DNA of 64,000 bases from Rhodonellum sp041748555 (GCA_041748555.1 JBGTDA010000115.1:1-64000); one strand, 5' to 3'; shown: positions 8,929 through 17,823, counted from the first letter of the stretch. A program made the numbers and translations. Notes: generated from the sequence alone by a model not told the origin.

Positions 8929-9525
8929 ATGAAAGCACTGATAATAGTAGATGTTCAAAATGATTTTCTTCCGGGTGGATCATTGGCTGTCTCGGGAGGT
9001 GATGAAATCATACCTGTCATCAACCGGTTACAGGAAAAATTTGATTTTATAGTTGCAACCCAGGATTGGCATCCTGCTGACCACGGAAGTTTTGCATCAA
9101 ATCACCCGGGTATGAAGGTCGGTGAGTTTATTGAACTCAACGGGGTTCAACAAATTCTCTGGCCGGACCATTGCGTTCAGGGTTCCGGGGGAGCAGAATT
9201 TTCCAAAGATCTGGACAGGAAAAAGTGGAAGGCAGTTTTTCAAAAAGGGACAGATCCGTTGGTTGACAGTTACAGTGGTTTTTTTGATAACAACAGGCAA
9301 GGTGACACAGGTTTAAGTAAATACTTGAAATCCGAAGGTATAGAAGAGATTTATATCTGTGGGCTGGCAGCTGATTATTGTGTGAAATTCACTGTTCTGG
9401 ATGGACTGGGGCAAGGCTTTAAAACTTATCTGGTTTCCGATGCCACCAAAGCTGTGAATATTCGTGAGGGAGACTTCGCAAAGGCAGTTTCAGAAATGGA
9501 AAATAAAGGGGCCAAAATACTGTAA
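8929..9525 (+). CDS. pncA: Nicotinamidase
   Basis: A 198-residue isochorismatase-fold amidase that deamidates nicotinamide to nicotinate, the substrate of PncB two genes upstream. The catalytic triad is present: D8 in VDVQNDF, K106 in QKGTDP, and nucleophile C151 in GLAADYCVKFT. Metal ligands D46 and H48 (QDWHP) and H81 (WPDHCVQ) are also in place. Length and motifs are typical. It is third in the operon after a 78-bp gap. Confidence 0.95.
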   Translation: MKALIIVDVQNDFLPGGSLAVSGGDEIIPVINRLQEKFDFIVATQDWHPADHGSFASNHPGMKVGEFIELNGVQQILWPDHCVQGSGGAEFSKDLDRKKWKAVFQKGTDPLVDSYSGFFDNNRQGDTGLSKYLKSEGIEEIYICGLAADYCVKFTVLDGLGQGFKTYLVSDATKAVNIREGDFAKAVSEMENKGAKIL

Positions 9526-9615
9526 TCGACTTCCATTGGGTAAAACTTGGGGAAATTGAATCAAAAATTACCCTAAACCATTTAAAAGAACCTATAAAAA
9601 AAATCATTTTCAAGA

Positions 9616-10389
9616 ATGCAAAAATTAAAAATTTCAAGTCTCTTTCTTTTCGCAGTTTTATTCTTCACAACTTCAAAACCTCTTAAAGCACAAAACAACA
9701 GGATTGCAGACAACAGCAGTATAGGATGGTTTGCCTTTTTCGGGAATTTCAAACTGGATGAGAGGTGGAGCGTGCATGCGGAATTTCAATGGAGGAGGAC
9801 AGAATTTTTGTTAGAACCCCAACAGAATATTTTCAGAACAGGTCTGAATTATTCATTCCATGATCAGGTGACTGGCAGGTTTGGCTACTTGTTCGCAGAT
9901 ACCTATCCATATGGTGAGATTCCAATCCAAGGTGCCGGAAAGCTTTTTCCGGAACACAGGATTTATCAAATGATGACAATAAACAACCCTGTAGGACGGG
10001 TGAATCTTACCCATAGGTTCATGTTGGAACAGCGTTGGGTTGGGACTTTCGAAAGCGCAAGTTCAGGCTCGGTTGATGATTATACATACCTGAACCGTAC
10101 CCGATATATGATAAGAATGGATGTACCTTTTAAAGGTATTCCCAACCAAGTCAAAGCGGCATATTTCGCCTTTTATGATGAAGTGATGGTTGGCTTTGGG
10201 AAAAATGTCAATCAGAATGTTTTTGATCAAAACCGTATTGGCTTGTTGCTGGGGTATAAATTCAATCCGCTACTGAGGATCGAAGGAGGATTTTTGAATC
10301 AAACCGCTCAGCTGGGAAGACTGGTCAATCAACGCAATGTGTTTCAGTACAACAGTGGGTTTATTGTGAATACCTATATTACACTTTGA
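9616..10389 (+). CDS. DUF2490 outer-membrane protein
   Basis: A 257-residue protein with a signal peptide ending PLKAQ and a series of amphipathic strands; the DUF2490 signature GWFAFFGNFKLDERWSVHAEFQWRR follows (key pieces WFAFFGN, W-S-V-H-A-E-F-Q-W-R). The family is predicted to be an outer-membrane beta-barrel of unknown role. It lies inside the NAD-salvage operon, between pncA and the amidase, with only 90 and 17 bp gaps, so it might help precursor uptake; that is inference from context only. Confidence 0.78.
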   Translation: MQKLKISSLFLFAVLFFTTSKPLKAQNNRIADNSSIGWFAFFGNFKLDERWSVHAEFQWRRTEFLLEPQQNIFRTGLNYSFHDQVTGRFGYLFADTYPYGEIPIQGAGKLFPEHRIYQMMTINNPVGRVNLTHRFMLEQRWVGTFESASSGSVDDYTYLNRTRYMIRMDVPFKGIPNQVKAAYFAFYDEVMVGFGKNVNQNVFDQNRIGLLLGYKFNPLLRIEGGFLNQTAQLGRLVNQRNVFQYNSGFIVNTYITL

Positions 10390-10406
10390 CCAATTTAATA
10401 ATAAGA

Positions 10407-11372
10407 ATGGAAAATCTAAAGATAGCAACCGCCCAGTTTGAACATAAAAGTGGAGACAAAAATTATAATCTCGGGATGATTGATAATCTAAGCGCACAGG
10501 CGGCGTGGGAAGGAGCGAAGGTCGTTTCCTTTCACGAATGTTCCATAACAGGTTATACCTTTGCCAGGGAACTTACCAAAGCGCAACTTTTGGATGTAGC
10601 CGAATTCATACCACAAGGTGAAAGTATAAAAGCCTTGGCCGAAATTTCCGCTAAATATGATATCGTCATTCTTGCTGGACTTTTTGAGAAAGATGAAGCG
10701 GATAATATTTATAAGGCTTATATCTGCGTTGACAAAAACGGCCTTGTAGATAAATTCAGGAAACTGCATCCATTTATAAATCCCAACATCACTCCGGGAG
10801 ACAGTTATTGTGTATTTGAAATTCATGGATGGAAGTGCGGGATTCTGATTTGTTATGACAATAATATTGTGGAAAATGTAAGGGCAACGCGACTTTTGGG
10901 TGCGGATGTTATTTTTATGCCACATGTGACCATGTGCACACCATCAACACGACCAGGTGCGGGGTTTGTAGATCCAAAACTTTGGGAAAAAAGGCATATT
11001 GATCCAACCTCACTGCGAAAGGAATTTGATGGGCTGAAAGGAAGGGAATGGCTGATGAAATGGCTGCCTTCCAGAGCTTACGACAATGCTGTTTATGCTG
11101 TTTTTTCAAATCCGATTGGAATGGATCATGATCAGTTGAAAAACGGTTGCTCCATGATATTGGATCCGTTTGGTGATGTCATTGCAGAATGCCGAAAACT
11201 CGATAATGAAATAGCCCTTGCGACACTGGTTCCGGATAAACTCACACAAGCGGGAGGATATCGGTACCAAAAAGCAAGAAGACCGGAGCTTTATAGCGAG
11301 ATCATCGGGCAAAAACATCATCCAGAGCAAAAAGTAGCTTGGCTGAATCAGGAAGATTCTGATAGACCTTAA
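10407..11372 (+). CDS. Nitrilase-superfamily amidohydrolase (carbon-nitrogen hydrolase)
   Basis: A 321-residue nitrilase-fold amidase. The Glu-Lys-Cys triad is visible as E44 (FHECSITGY), K119 (DKFRKLHPF) and C149 (CGILICYDNN). ATG at 10407 was preferred to an upstream TTG at 10386 that overlaps the previous gene. It has no glutamine-synthetase-like NAD synthase domain, so it is not NadE. As last gene of the pncB operon it could release ammonia or nicotinate from an amide, but the substrate is not readable; a generic omega-amidase or N-carbamoyl-type role is also possible. Confidence 0.85.
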   Translation: MENLKIATAQFEHKSGDKNYNLGMIDNLSAQAAWEGAKVVSFHECSITGYTFARELTKAQLLDVAEFIPQGESIKALAEISAKYDIVILAGLFEKDEADNIYKAYICVDKNGLVDKFRKLHPFINPNITPGDSYCVFEIHGWKCGILICYDNNIVENVRATRLLGADVIFMPHVTMCTPSTRPGAGFVDPKLWEKRHIDPTSLRKEFDGLKGREWLMKWLPSRAYDNAVYAVFSNPIGMDHDQLKNGCSMILDPFGDVIAECRKLDNEIALATLVPDKLTQAGGYRYQKARRPELYSEIIGQKHHPEQKVAWLNQEDSDRP

Positions 11373-11373
11373 G

Positions 11374-11835
11374 CTAAATCAGGTATTCTACAAAAATCCT
11401 ATTTCCCCTGAACTCAATCAGATCCCCAACTTTCTTATCTTTTAAGGCTTGGAATAATGGTGAATCTCTTGAAATCAATTGATAATCCTGATCATTCATT
11501 TCGATTTTACCCAAAGAAACAGAAATCCACATTTTTCCTGTAGAAAGCTGAACCAAAGCCCCTTCCTGAATAATTTTTTGAGGGCCAATTGGAACAGCAT
11601 TCAGCCGATAAAGCAAGGTTTGGGTCCGCTTCAGCTGGGAAGATAGCATATCCTGGTTTTGTTTGATCATTTCCCTTTGGGTTTCATATTTATCCCCCGC
11701 AGAACTTTTACTTTCGCCTGCACCTGCTGATCGCAATTCATCCAGCTGGTTTTGGATGTTTTGGATTTGATGACTGAGGATTTCTTTTGCTTTGGCTGCC
11801 AATGCGCCCTTTTCGGAAAGATCAATTGGATTCAT
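11374..11835 (-). CDS. GreA/GreB-like transcript cleavage factor paralogue
   Basis: A 153-residue protein with an N-terminal coiled-coil (about residues 8-80) and a C-terminal small beta domain (GALVQLSTGKMWISVSLGKI ... SPLFQALKDKKVGDLIEF). The architecture and the ESKSSAGDKYETQREM segment match a Bacteroidota group of Gre-like proteins. The C-terminal motif SPLxxALxxKxVGDxIE parallels the FKBP-like domain of GreA. Such proteins are often labelled 3-oxoacyl-ACP synthase in databases, which this sequence does not support: no thiolase fold or active-site Cys is present. It may bind RNA polymerase's secondary channel; this is inference. It ends 2 bp from the convergent amidase gene. Confidence 0.7.
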   Translation of the reverse strand: MNPIDLSEKGALAAKAKEILSHQIQNIQNQLDELRSAGAGESKSSAGDKYETQREMIKQNQDMLSSQLKRTQTLLYRLNAVPIGPQKIIQEGALVQLSTGKMWISVSLGKIEMNDQDYQLISRDSPLFQALKDKKVGDLIEFRGNRIFVEYLI

Positions 11836-11915
11836 ATGAATTTAAAAGAAGGAGGTTATTAGAGATAAAATAGTAAAGAATCGGATATTGAAATGTTTTA
11901 GAAGTAAAAATCCAT

Positions 11916-13016
11916 TCAGTTATTTAATCCTTTGATGATAATATGTCCTGTACCTGATTCCAGGCAGGGATATTGAAATTCATTTTTCAGCTTTTTCGGA
12001 TTGTTGATTGTTTTATAAAACTCATCCAGATATTTCAATGTGGACTTGGTATACCTTTCTTCTAAACGAGAATGACCCGTGTACAAGGCATAAATTTTGT
12101 CTTTCAATTGGTTATAGTGTGCAATCACATGATCAAAATGAGCCATATCTGTAATGCAGAAACCCCGATATCGCCTGTTTTTTGTATTGCTCAACAAAAG
12201 TTCTTCAGCGGGTTTTGCATAAGGTGCACCGACAATTCCGGCATGATCAAAATCATATGGAACTGTGGAGGGTTTTGATAAAGAGTCGGCTGCCATGAGT
12301 TTCACATTCTGTCTGTATTGCACAGACCAATCCGTATTCCCTATCAAATACTCAAATACGGCCATATTCAAAAAATCTTCCAGCTCAGTTTGGTCGGGTC
12401 GGACCAATGTCCTGTCCACGGAAATCATGTTGTTTCGCTTGGCCATCTGATCTTCTTCCTCCAGCAGAATGCCATAGAACGGACCGCTTTTCTTTTCCTT
12501 TATGTTCGGATCCCGCAGAACAACTTGCACCAGGCGGGTTCGGAAACTTTTTTCCGTCACCAGATTATAGAGTTTATAAGTGAAGTATTCCTGTACAACA
12601 TATTTATCGCCTTTACACGGCATCACGAGCTTTAACTTATCCTGATCATGGAAAATCGTTTGCTTGCTGTTTTTTTTCGAGAAATTCAATAATAAAGGTG
12701 GATAAGAGCAAACATCTTTTCTTCTCCTAAAATTTCCCCTGGTTCTCACCTTTATAGGAATGGCAACGGCAGATGCGGTTTCATCAGAATAAGATAAAGT
12801 AGCAGGTCGATATTCAGGAGTACCTGTTCGGTCATTCAGTAAATCCACCAAATCTCCCGAAATTGTGATCATCAAAACATCATCTTCTTCAAAAATCCCC
12901 TTAGTCTGTGCCCGAATAAATCCGGCAGAGAAAGCAAGAAAAAAAAGTAACAGCGAGAAGTGAAAGCCATAAGTTCTAAATGCTGTTTTTAGAATATTTA
13001 AAATAATGGAATTCAT
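11916..13016 (-). CDS. Secreted CotH-kinase-like protein (paralogue 1)
   Basis: A 366-residue predicted secreted protein (hydrophobic segment 19-33, then RAQ). Its layout matches the CotH family of atypical kinases: a glycine loop-like KVRTRGNFRRR (90-99), a Lys region KLKLVMPC (127-134), YVVQEYFTYKLY (139-150) with a candidate helix-C Glu, hinge-like EEEDQMAKR (186-194), catalytic-loop-like NTDW...QN (227-237) and metal-binding-like PYDFD (253-257). CotH enzymes phosphorylate secreted proteins. Start was placed at the Met before NSIILNILK; a longer frame reaches 13133. It shares all motifs with the gene at 13909. Assignment is by motif reading only. Confidence 0.62.
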   Translation of the reverse strand: MNSIILNILKTAFRTYGFHFSLLLFFLAFSAGFIRAQTKGIFEEDDVLMITISGDLVDLLNDRTGTPEYRPATLSYSDETASAVAIPIKVRTRGNFRRRKDVCSYPPLLLNFSKKNSKQTIFHDQDKLKLVMPCKGDKYVVQEYFTYKLYNLVTEKSFRTRLVQVVLRDPNIKEKKSGPFYGILLEEEDQMAKRNNMISVDRTLVRPDQTELEDFLNMAVFEYLIGNTDWSVQYRQNVKLMAADSLSKPSTVPYDFDHAGIVGAPYAKPAEELLLSNTKNRRYRGFCITDMAHFDHVIAHYNQLKDKIYALYTGHSRLEERYTKSTLKYLDEFYKTINNPKKLKNEFQYPCLESGTGHIIIKGLNN

Positions 13017-13149
13017 AATTTTAGCTATGATATTCTGAGTAATGTGGAAACTTAAGTTAGATATAATTTTGCAAAATTGATGAAGTACATAAGAATCAAT
13101 TATCTTTTCAGCAAGAATAATTATCTTAGACATTTAATATAAAGCTCAT

Positions 13150-13740
13150 ATGGAAATAGAGAAAGAGGATAAAACGAATAAATCCGGCAGGGAAAGAGAA
13201 ACACTTTTTAGGACGGTCTATTCAAATCATACCAGTTTGAGGCAAATTGTAGATGGCAAAGCAAATATGATCATCAGCATCAATACCGTTATTATCTCTT
13301 CCATAATTGCCATTTCGGGTTATGGTCTTATTGCTGATAAGCTGGACCTTTATCGCTTCAACATCATTGCGCCCATTGTTCTGATAATGCTTTCCTGTCT
13401 TGTTTCAGCCATTTTCGCCATTATGGCTGCCCGGCCGAAAATCATAAAAAAAAGTGTGGAAACCAATCCGGCGACAAGACGCAGCTTGCTTTTCTTTGGT
13501 GAAATCGCCGAGTATACCCAGCAGGAATTTATCGGTAAAATGGAGGAACTTTTGAATTCGAGAAAGGATATCTACGAAGAAATGATCATAGACCTTTACA
13601 GTCAGGGTGTAATTCTAAAGCATAAATACAACCTTTTAAGCTATGCCTATCAGGTCATGATGTTTGGGTTTAGCTTCGGAGTTATTGTCTATTTGATATT
13701 TCTTGTTTTTAAATTGGAAACCGCACCTTCATACATGTAG
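13150..13740 (+). CDS. DUF5706/Pycsar-effector-like membrane protein
   Basis: A 196-residue protein with three predicted membrane helices (about 38-60, 70-93 and 164-187) and an amphipathic cytoplasmic part between helices 2 and 3. The N-terminal DGKANMIISINTVIISS (35-51) is the hallmark of the DUF5706 family, the fold of the PycTM effector of Pycsar anti-phage systems, which damages the membrane when activated by cyclic pyrimidine nucleotides. No cyclase gene is adjacent, so a defence role is not shown; many stand-alone DUF5706 proteins occur in Bacteroidota. It is flanked by two CotH-like paralogues and is divergent from the first. Confidence 0.75.
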   Translation: MEIEKEDKTNKSGRERETLFRTVYSNHTSLRQIVDGKANMIISINTVIISSIIAISGYGLIADKLDLYRFNIIAPIVLIMLSCLVSAIFAIMAARPKIIKKSVETNPATRRSLLFFGEIAEYTQQEFIGKMEELLNSRKDIYEEMIIDLYSQGVILKHKYNLLSYAYQVMMFGFSFGVIVYLIFLVFKLETAPSYM

Positions 13741-13908
13741 GTTTATCAGTATATTTAGTAAGGACCCTCTCATCTATTTAATCGATTGAAACCAACAATT
13801 TTTTTATCCTATAGAATGATGATTTTAAATTTTCTCAATTGCTCCCAAACCCGGAAAAGGTAAGGAAGTAATGATGCAGATCAAATCTTTTAATTTAAAC
13901 TGATTAAT

Positions 13909-14937
13909 ATGAAACCTTTTATCCATCTACTTATTCTGATTTTTTTTCTCAGTGGTTATGATATAGCTCAGGAAAATGATGTCAGCCCACTTTTTCAAAA
14001 CGATGAGCCCTTGGAAGTTAGGCTTACCTACTCTTTCAAATCACTTCGAAAAGATACCAATGATACCCTTTACATGCCAACCCATCTTTCATACAAGGAT
14101 GAAAATGGTGTTTGGGATTCTGTTCCGATTGTTCTGAGAACCAGAGGGAATTTTAGAAAAAATCATTGTTATTATCCTCCATTGAGGATTAAGATCAAGA
14201 AAAAAAACGGAAAAGGTAATTTATTCGAAGGCAATAAAAACCTTAAACTTGTTCTTCCCTGTCAAACCACCAGAAATGCAAATGATCTGGTGGTCAAGGA
14301 ATTCCTTTGTTACAAGCTATATGAACCGATTACTCCCTATTTTTTCAATTCGAGATTGGTTAATCTGACCTTGACAAACGACAACGGTAAACATTCCAAA
14401 GTCCATGAAATAAAAGCGTTTTTCATTGAAGATGATGATGTGGTCGCAAAGCGATTTGACAGTAAAATCATGGAAGGAATGCAGATAAATCCGATGTTGC
14501 TACAGGATACAGCTTCTACAACCCATGATTTTTTCCAGTTTATGATAGCAAATACCGATTGGTCAACTTTTGCACAGCATAATGTAAAAATCATGCATCT
14601 GCCGCCAAGATCCTATGTTCCTTTGGCATATGATTTTGATATGTCTGGATTGGTAAGTGCACCCTATGCGGTGGTCAGTGACCTGTTGCCGATTAATTCG
14701 GTCCGGGATCGTTTGTATAGGGGTTTTTGTCGAAATGAAGGTTTGTTTGAATATGTGAGATCCGAATATATCCGCATAGAGCCGGAAATATGGGCATCAT
14801 TCAAAGCTGTTGAACCTCACCTTAATCAGAGTGACCTATCCTCCATGAGAACTTATATTGAAGAATTTTTTGGAATACTGAAAAATGACAGGAGATTTAA
14901 AAGCGAGATTTTAACCAAGTGTAGGACCAGAGACTGA
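13909..14937 (+). CDS. Secreted CotH-kinase-like protein (paralogue 2)
   Basis: A 342-residue secreted protein (signal peptide to about residue 21, IAQE). Same motif series as the product of 11916-13016: VLRTRGNFRK (75-84), LKLVLPCQT (112-120), VKEFLCYKLY (129-138), IEDDDVVAKR (173-182), NTDWSTFAQHN (215-225) and AYDFD (240-244), ending with a Cys-containing tail. These line up with the glycine loop, Lys/Glu pair, catalytic Asp-Asn and metal DFD of CotH-like atypical kinases. Identity between the paralogues is moderate, so the duplication is old. Substrate unknown. Confidence 0.62.
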   Translation: MKPFIHLLILIFFLSGYDIAQENDVSPLFQNDEPLEVRLTYSFKSLRKDTNDTLYMPTHLSYKDENGVWDSVPIVLRTRGNFRKNHCYYPPLRIKIKKKNGKGNLFEGNKNLKLVLPCQTTRNANDLVVKEFLCYKLYEPITPYFFNSRLVNLTLTNDNGKHSKVHEIKAFFIEDDDVVAKRFDSKIMEGMQINPMLLQDTASTTHDFFQFMIANTDWSTFAQHNVKIMHLPPRSYVPLAYDFDMSGLVSAPYAVVSDLLPINSVRDRLYRGFCRNEGLFEYVRSEYIRIEPEIWASFKAVEPHLNQSDLSSMRTYIEEFFGILKNDRRFKSEILTKCRTRD

Positions 14938-15011
14938 GAGGTTGAGTAACCTCTGCCTATTCAGGGATTTTTCATTTATTCGTCACCTTCTTTGATCAAT
15001 TCTCCTCATAA

Positions 15012-15040
15012 AAACAGAAGATCCAAAGAACCTTCTGTTT
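15012..15040. terminator. Terminator between the CotH-like gene and uxaB
   Basis: A 9-bp stem aaacagaag (15012-15020) / cttctgttt (15032-15040). On the minus strand it is followed directly by T residues, so it is best read as the uxaB terminator, and it may also stop plus-strand transcripts. A second 7-bp hairpin, agaggtt/aacctct at 14937-14954, overlaps the CotH-like stop codon without a T run. Confidence 0.6.
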
Positions 15041-15054
15041 CGTTTTCTATGAAT

Positions 15055-16467
15055 CTATGTATAATGGTTTTCATTTAGTCGGATCAGGTTTTCGAGAACG
15101 GATTCTTTCAATCCCTTATGTTGGTTTAGGTCCATCCCCCAAAATTCTTCTTTGGATAAAGTTTTCGTAACAATGGTTTCGAGGTCATCTTCTTTCCAGA
15201 TTTCCTGAAAGAAAGCCAAGACAGGCTTGTCATCCTTCAAAGGAATGAGCTCTCCTTGTGTTTCACCTTTGTAAAACCTGATTAATGCCGCAAAAGCATG
15301 AGTCAGGTTCATAGGCCATTTTCCTGTTTTTTCATGATAAGCCAGAAGGCTTGGTAATACCCTTACTTTAAATTTGGAAACGGAGTTGAGAGAAATGGAA
15401 ATAAGCTCATGGTGGATAAAGGGATTCATAAATCTATCCAATACATCATTCGCAAATTGCTCAAGCTCCTCTTTTGGCAAATCCAGTGTCGGGATGATTT
15501 CATCAAAAATAGTTTCTTTAATAAATGCACCAACAGTGGGATTCTCCACAGCCTCCCTTACTGTTCTCAATCCATACAGGTAAGCTACGGGTACCAATGC
15601 GGTATGGGCACCATTGAGGATTCTGACTTTTCGGGTTCGGTATGGACTCTGGTCTTCAACGAATTTTACTTTCAAATTTGCTTTAGCTGCCGGAAAAATT
15701 TCTTCCAACTCTTCAGGTCCTTCAATTACCCAAAGATGAAATGGCTCCGCCTTAACGACAAGGTTGTCCTCGTAATCCAGATCTTTTTGGATCTTATCAA
15801 TATCATCTTTTGGGAATCCCGGTACAATCCTGTCCACAAGCGTATTGCAAAAATAATTGGCTTCATGTATCCAGGCAATAAAGTCTTCTGACAACTGCCA
15901 AAGCTGGGCATATTGAAGAATACAACCTTTAAGCTGAATACCGTTTTTATCAATCAGCTCGCAAGGAATAATGACCAAACCTTTATCGGGTTCACCATCA
16001 AATTTCATAAACCTTTGATAAAGCAAAGATGTGAGTTTGCCGGGAAATGTCACCGGAAGTCTGATAAAGCTTTTATCCTCAGGATCAAATGTAATTCCTG
16101 CCTCAGTAGTGTTGGACACAATGAACTTAAGGTCCGGGTTTGCTGCCAATTCCAGGTAAACCTTGTAATCATCGTAGGGATTGATGACAGAATCCACACA
16201 GGTAATCAACCTGGTTTCCTGAACAGTTTTGCCGTCCTGCAATCCCTGTAAGAGCACGTGGTAAAGACCATGTTGAGCATTGATCATATCTGCCATGCCC
16301 TGAGGAATCGGCTGGATAATTTTTATATTGCCGTTAAATGGGGTTTTTTCGTTCATAACGTCCACCATCCAATCCACAAAACCACGTAAAAAATTTCCTT
16401 CACCAAACTGAATCAACTTAATAGGTCTTTCGGGAGTAGGGGTGGTATGTCTGTTTAATTTCTTCAT
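15055..16467 (-). CDS. uxaB: Tagaturonate reductase
   Basis: A 470-residue mannitol-dehydrogenase-family enzyme that reduces D-tagaturonate to D-altronate with NADH in galacturonate catabolism. The N-terminal nucleotide-binding strand LIQFGEGNFLRGFVDW and the catalytic-domain segment RTRKVRILNGAHTALVP (with the conserved Lys/Asn-His) are diagnostic; UxaB rather than UxuB or MtlD is favoured by the overall length and IHHELISISLNSVSKFKVRVLPSL region (core HHELISISLNS). The start is the Met before KKLNRH, chosen over a frame to 16512. It lies downstream of the LacI gene on the same strand. UxaA and UxaC are not in the window. Confidence 0.88.
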   Translation of the reverse strand: MKKLNRHTTPTPERPIKLIQFGEGNFLRGFVDWMVDVMNEKTPFNGNIKIIQPIPQGMADMINAQHGLYHVLLQGLQDGKTVQETRLITCVDSVINPYDDYKVYLELAANPDLKFIVSNTTEAGITFDPEDKSFIRLPVTFPGKLTSLLYQRFMKFDGEPDKGLVIIPCELIDKNGIQLKGCILQYAQLWQLSEDFIAWIHEANYFCNTLVDRIVPGFPKDDIDKIQKDLDYEDNLVVKAEPFHLWVIEGPEELEEIFPAAKANLKVKFVEDQSPYRTRKVRILNGAHTALVPVAYLYGLRTVREAVENPTVGAFIKETIFDEIIPTLDLPKEELEQFANDVLDRFMNPFIHHELISISLNSVSKFKVRVLPSLLAYHEKTGKWPMNLTHAFAALIRFYKGETQGELIPLKDDKPVLAFFQEIWKEDDLETIVTKTLSKEEFWGMDLNQHKGLKESVLENLIRLNENHYT

Positions 16468-16720
16468 CTTATGCAGGGTGTTTTTTAGGCTTTGATCAAA
16501 ATAATAATACAAACTTCTACATGATTATCTACTGTAATACTTGTTAAACGCAAAAAATCCAACAGATTCTTTGCCTGACACAAAATTTCGGGTTAAGCCT
16601 TCTTTCTGTCTAATAACTATTTTCCTAAAAAAACGAAAGCTATTGGCAAATAGCAGATACGTATATTTTTACTTTTTAGTTAATGAAACTTGAATTTCTC
16701 CCTATCTACTTTAAAACCCG

Positions 16721-17740
16721 CTATCCCAGAGTTGACTTTCGGATAATCAATTCGGGTTTGAGTACCGTTTTATTTGCACTGAATATTTTGGGATTCGCAT
16801 TCAACAGATCAAAGAACGTTTCTGCTGTAACCCGACCCATTGGAATACTCTTTTGGTCAACAGTCGTAATAGGAGGGTCTGTAAATGAGGTGAACGGCTC
16901 GTTCCCAAAACCTGCAAGTTTTACCTGCCCGGGAACGGAAATTCCTTTTTCCCGCAAAACCTGAAGAGCCCCCATGACAGCATAATCGGAGGAAGAAAAT
17001 ACAGCATCAAAAGAGATCCCTTTTTCCAAAACATTCATCATGCTGTTTCTGCCGTCTTCCAGCTGCATATTGCTTTCTTCGATGAGTTCAGGGTCAAATG
17101 GAATATTGTTTTCACGAAGGGCATCTTCATATCCACGCATCCTTTCCTTATAAATGTTGATTTTTTTTGGACTTGTAAAATGGACAATCCGCTTGCACCC
17201 CTGTTTGATCAGATGATCCACCGTCTGATATGCCCCAAGGTGATCATCAATGACCACTTGGCTTACATCCAGCTGATTGGTGATCCTATCAAAAAGCACT
17301 AAAGGAATTCCCTTATCAAGCACCTTCTGGAAATGATCAAAGTTCTCGGTGTTTTTTGCTATGGAAGCAATGATACCGTCAACTCTTGCGTTGAGAAGTG
17401 CTTCTACAGTCTGTACTTCTTTCTTATAATCCTCATAAGATTGAGAAATAATGACTTTGTAATCAAGGTTATTTGCGATGTCCTCGATTCCTCTGACTAC
17501 GGAGGAGAAAAAATTACGGTTTGCTGTCGGCACAACCACTCCTATCAATTTGCTTTTGCCACTTCTCAAGGCAGATGCAATATGATTGGGCTGGTAATTA
17601 AGCTGCTTGGCCATCTTGATCACCAGTTTTTTGGTGTTATCCGATATCCGGGGATGATCATTGAGCGCACGCGAAACCGTGGAAGCTGTTATGTTGAGCC
17701 TTTCTGCAATATCGTGAATAGTGGATTTACCCTTTTCCAT
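16721..17740 (-). CDS. LacI-family transcriptional regulator
   Basis: A 339-residue repressor with an N-terminal helix-turn-helix (STIHDIAERLNITASTVSRALN) and hinge helix (PNHIASALRSGKSKLIGVVVP, key core IASALRSGKS), followed by a periplasmic-binding-protein-like effector domain. It is embedded between kduD and uxaB, so it most likely senses a uronate intermediate such as KDG or a pectin fragment and controls the locus. Palindromes related to gcaatcgattgc near kduI and ahead of this gene are candidate operators. Only the family call is certain; effector and operators are inference. Confidence 0.92.
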   Translation of the reverse strand: MEKGKSTIHDIAERLNITASTVSRALNDHPRISDNTKKLVIKMAKQLNYQPNHIASALRSGKSKLIGVVVPTANRNFFSSVVRGIEDIANNLDYKVIISQSYEDYKKEVQTVEALLNARVDGIIASIAKNTENFDHFQKVLDKGIPLVLFDRITNQLDVSQVVIDDHLGAYQTVDHLIKQGCKRIVHFTSPKKINIYKERMRGYEDALRENNIPFDPELIEESNMQLEDGRNSMMNVLEKGISFDAVFSSSDYAVMGALQVLREKGISVPGQVKLAGFGNEPFTSFTDPPITTVDQKSIPMGRVTAETFFDLLNANPKIFSANKTVLKPELIIRKSTLG

Positions 17741-17787
17741 AATTTATTGAATTACCATACTATATTGCTTTCTACCCCTTTACAAAA

Positions 17788-17799
17788 TTCATCGATTGC
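17788..17799. promoter_or_regulatory. Possible LacI-type operator upstream of the lacI gene
   Basis: ttcatcgattgc at 17788-17799 matches 9 of 12 positions of the palindrome gcaatcgattgc found upstream of kduI. It sits about 50 nt upstream of the LacI-family gene start, consistent with autoregulation. Weak, similarity only. Confidence 0.3.
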
Positions 17800-17823
17800 T
17801 TCGTGATCATTTATCAAACTTCA

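Noticed and set aside
11374..11835. 3-oxoacyl-ACP synthase
   Set aside because: The 153-residue coiled-coil protein has no thiolase fold or catalytic Cys-His-Asn; the name would come only from propagated annotation.
13150..13740. Active Pycsar anti-phage system
   Set aside because: Only the effector-like membrane protein is present. No pyrimidine cyclase-like gene is next to it, so a Pycsar call is not supported.
15409..15891. 160-residue plus-strand frame opposite uxaB
   Set aside because: Cys- and Phe-rich low-plausibility translation antisense to uxaB; a shadow frame.
16683..16964. 93-residue plus-strand frame overlapping the end of the LacI gene
   Set aside because: Mostly antisense to the conserved effector domain; no independent support.
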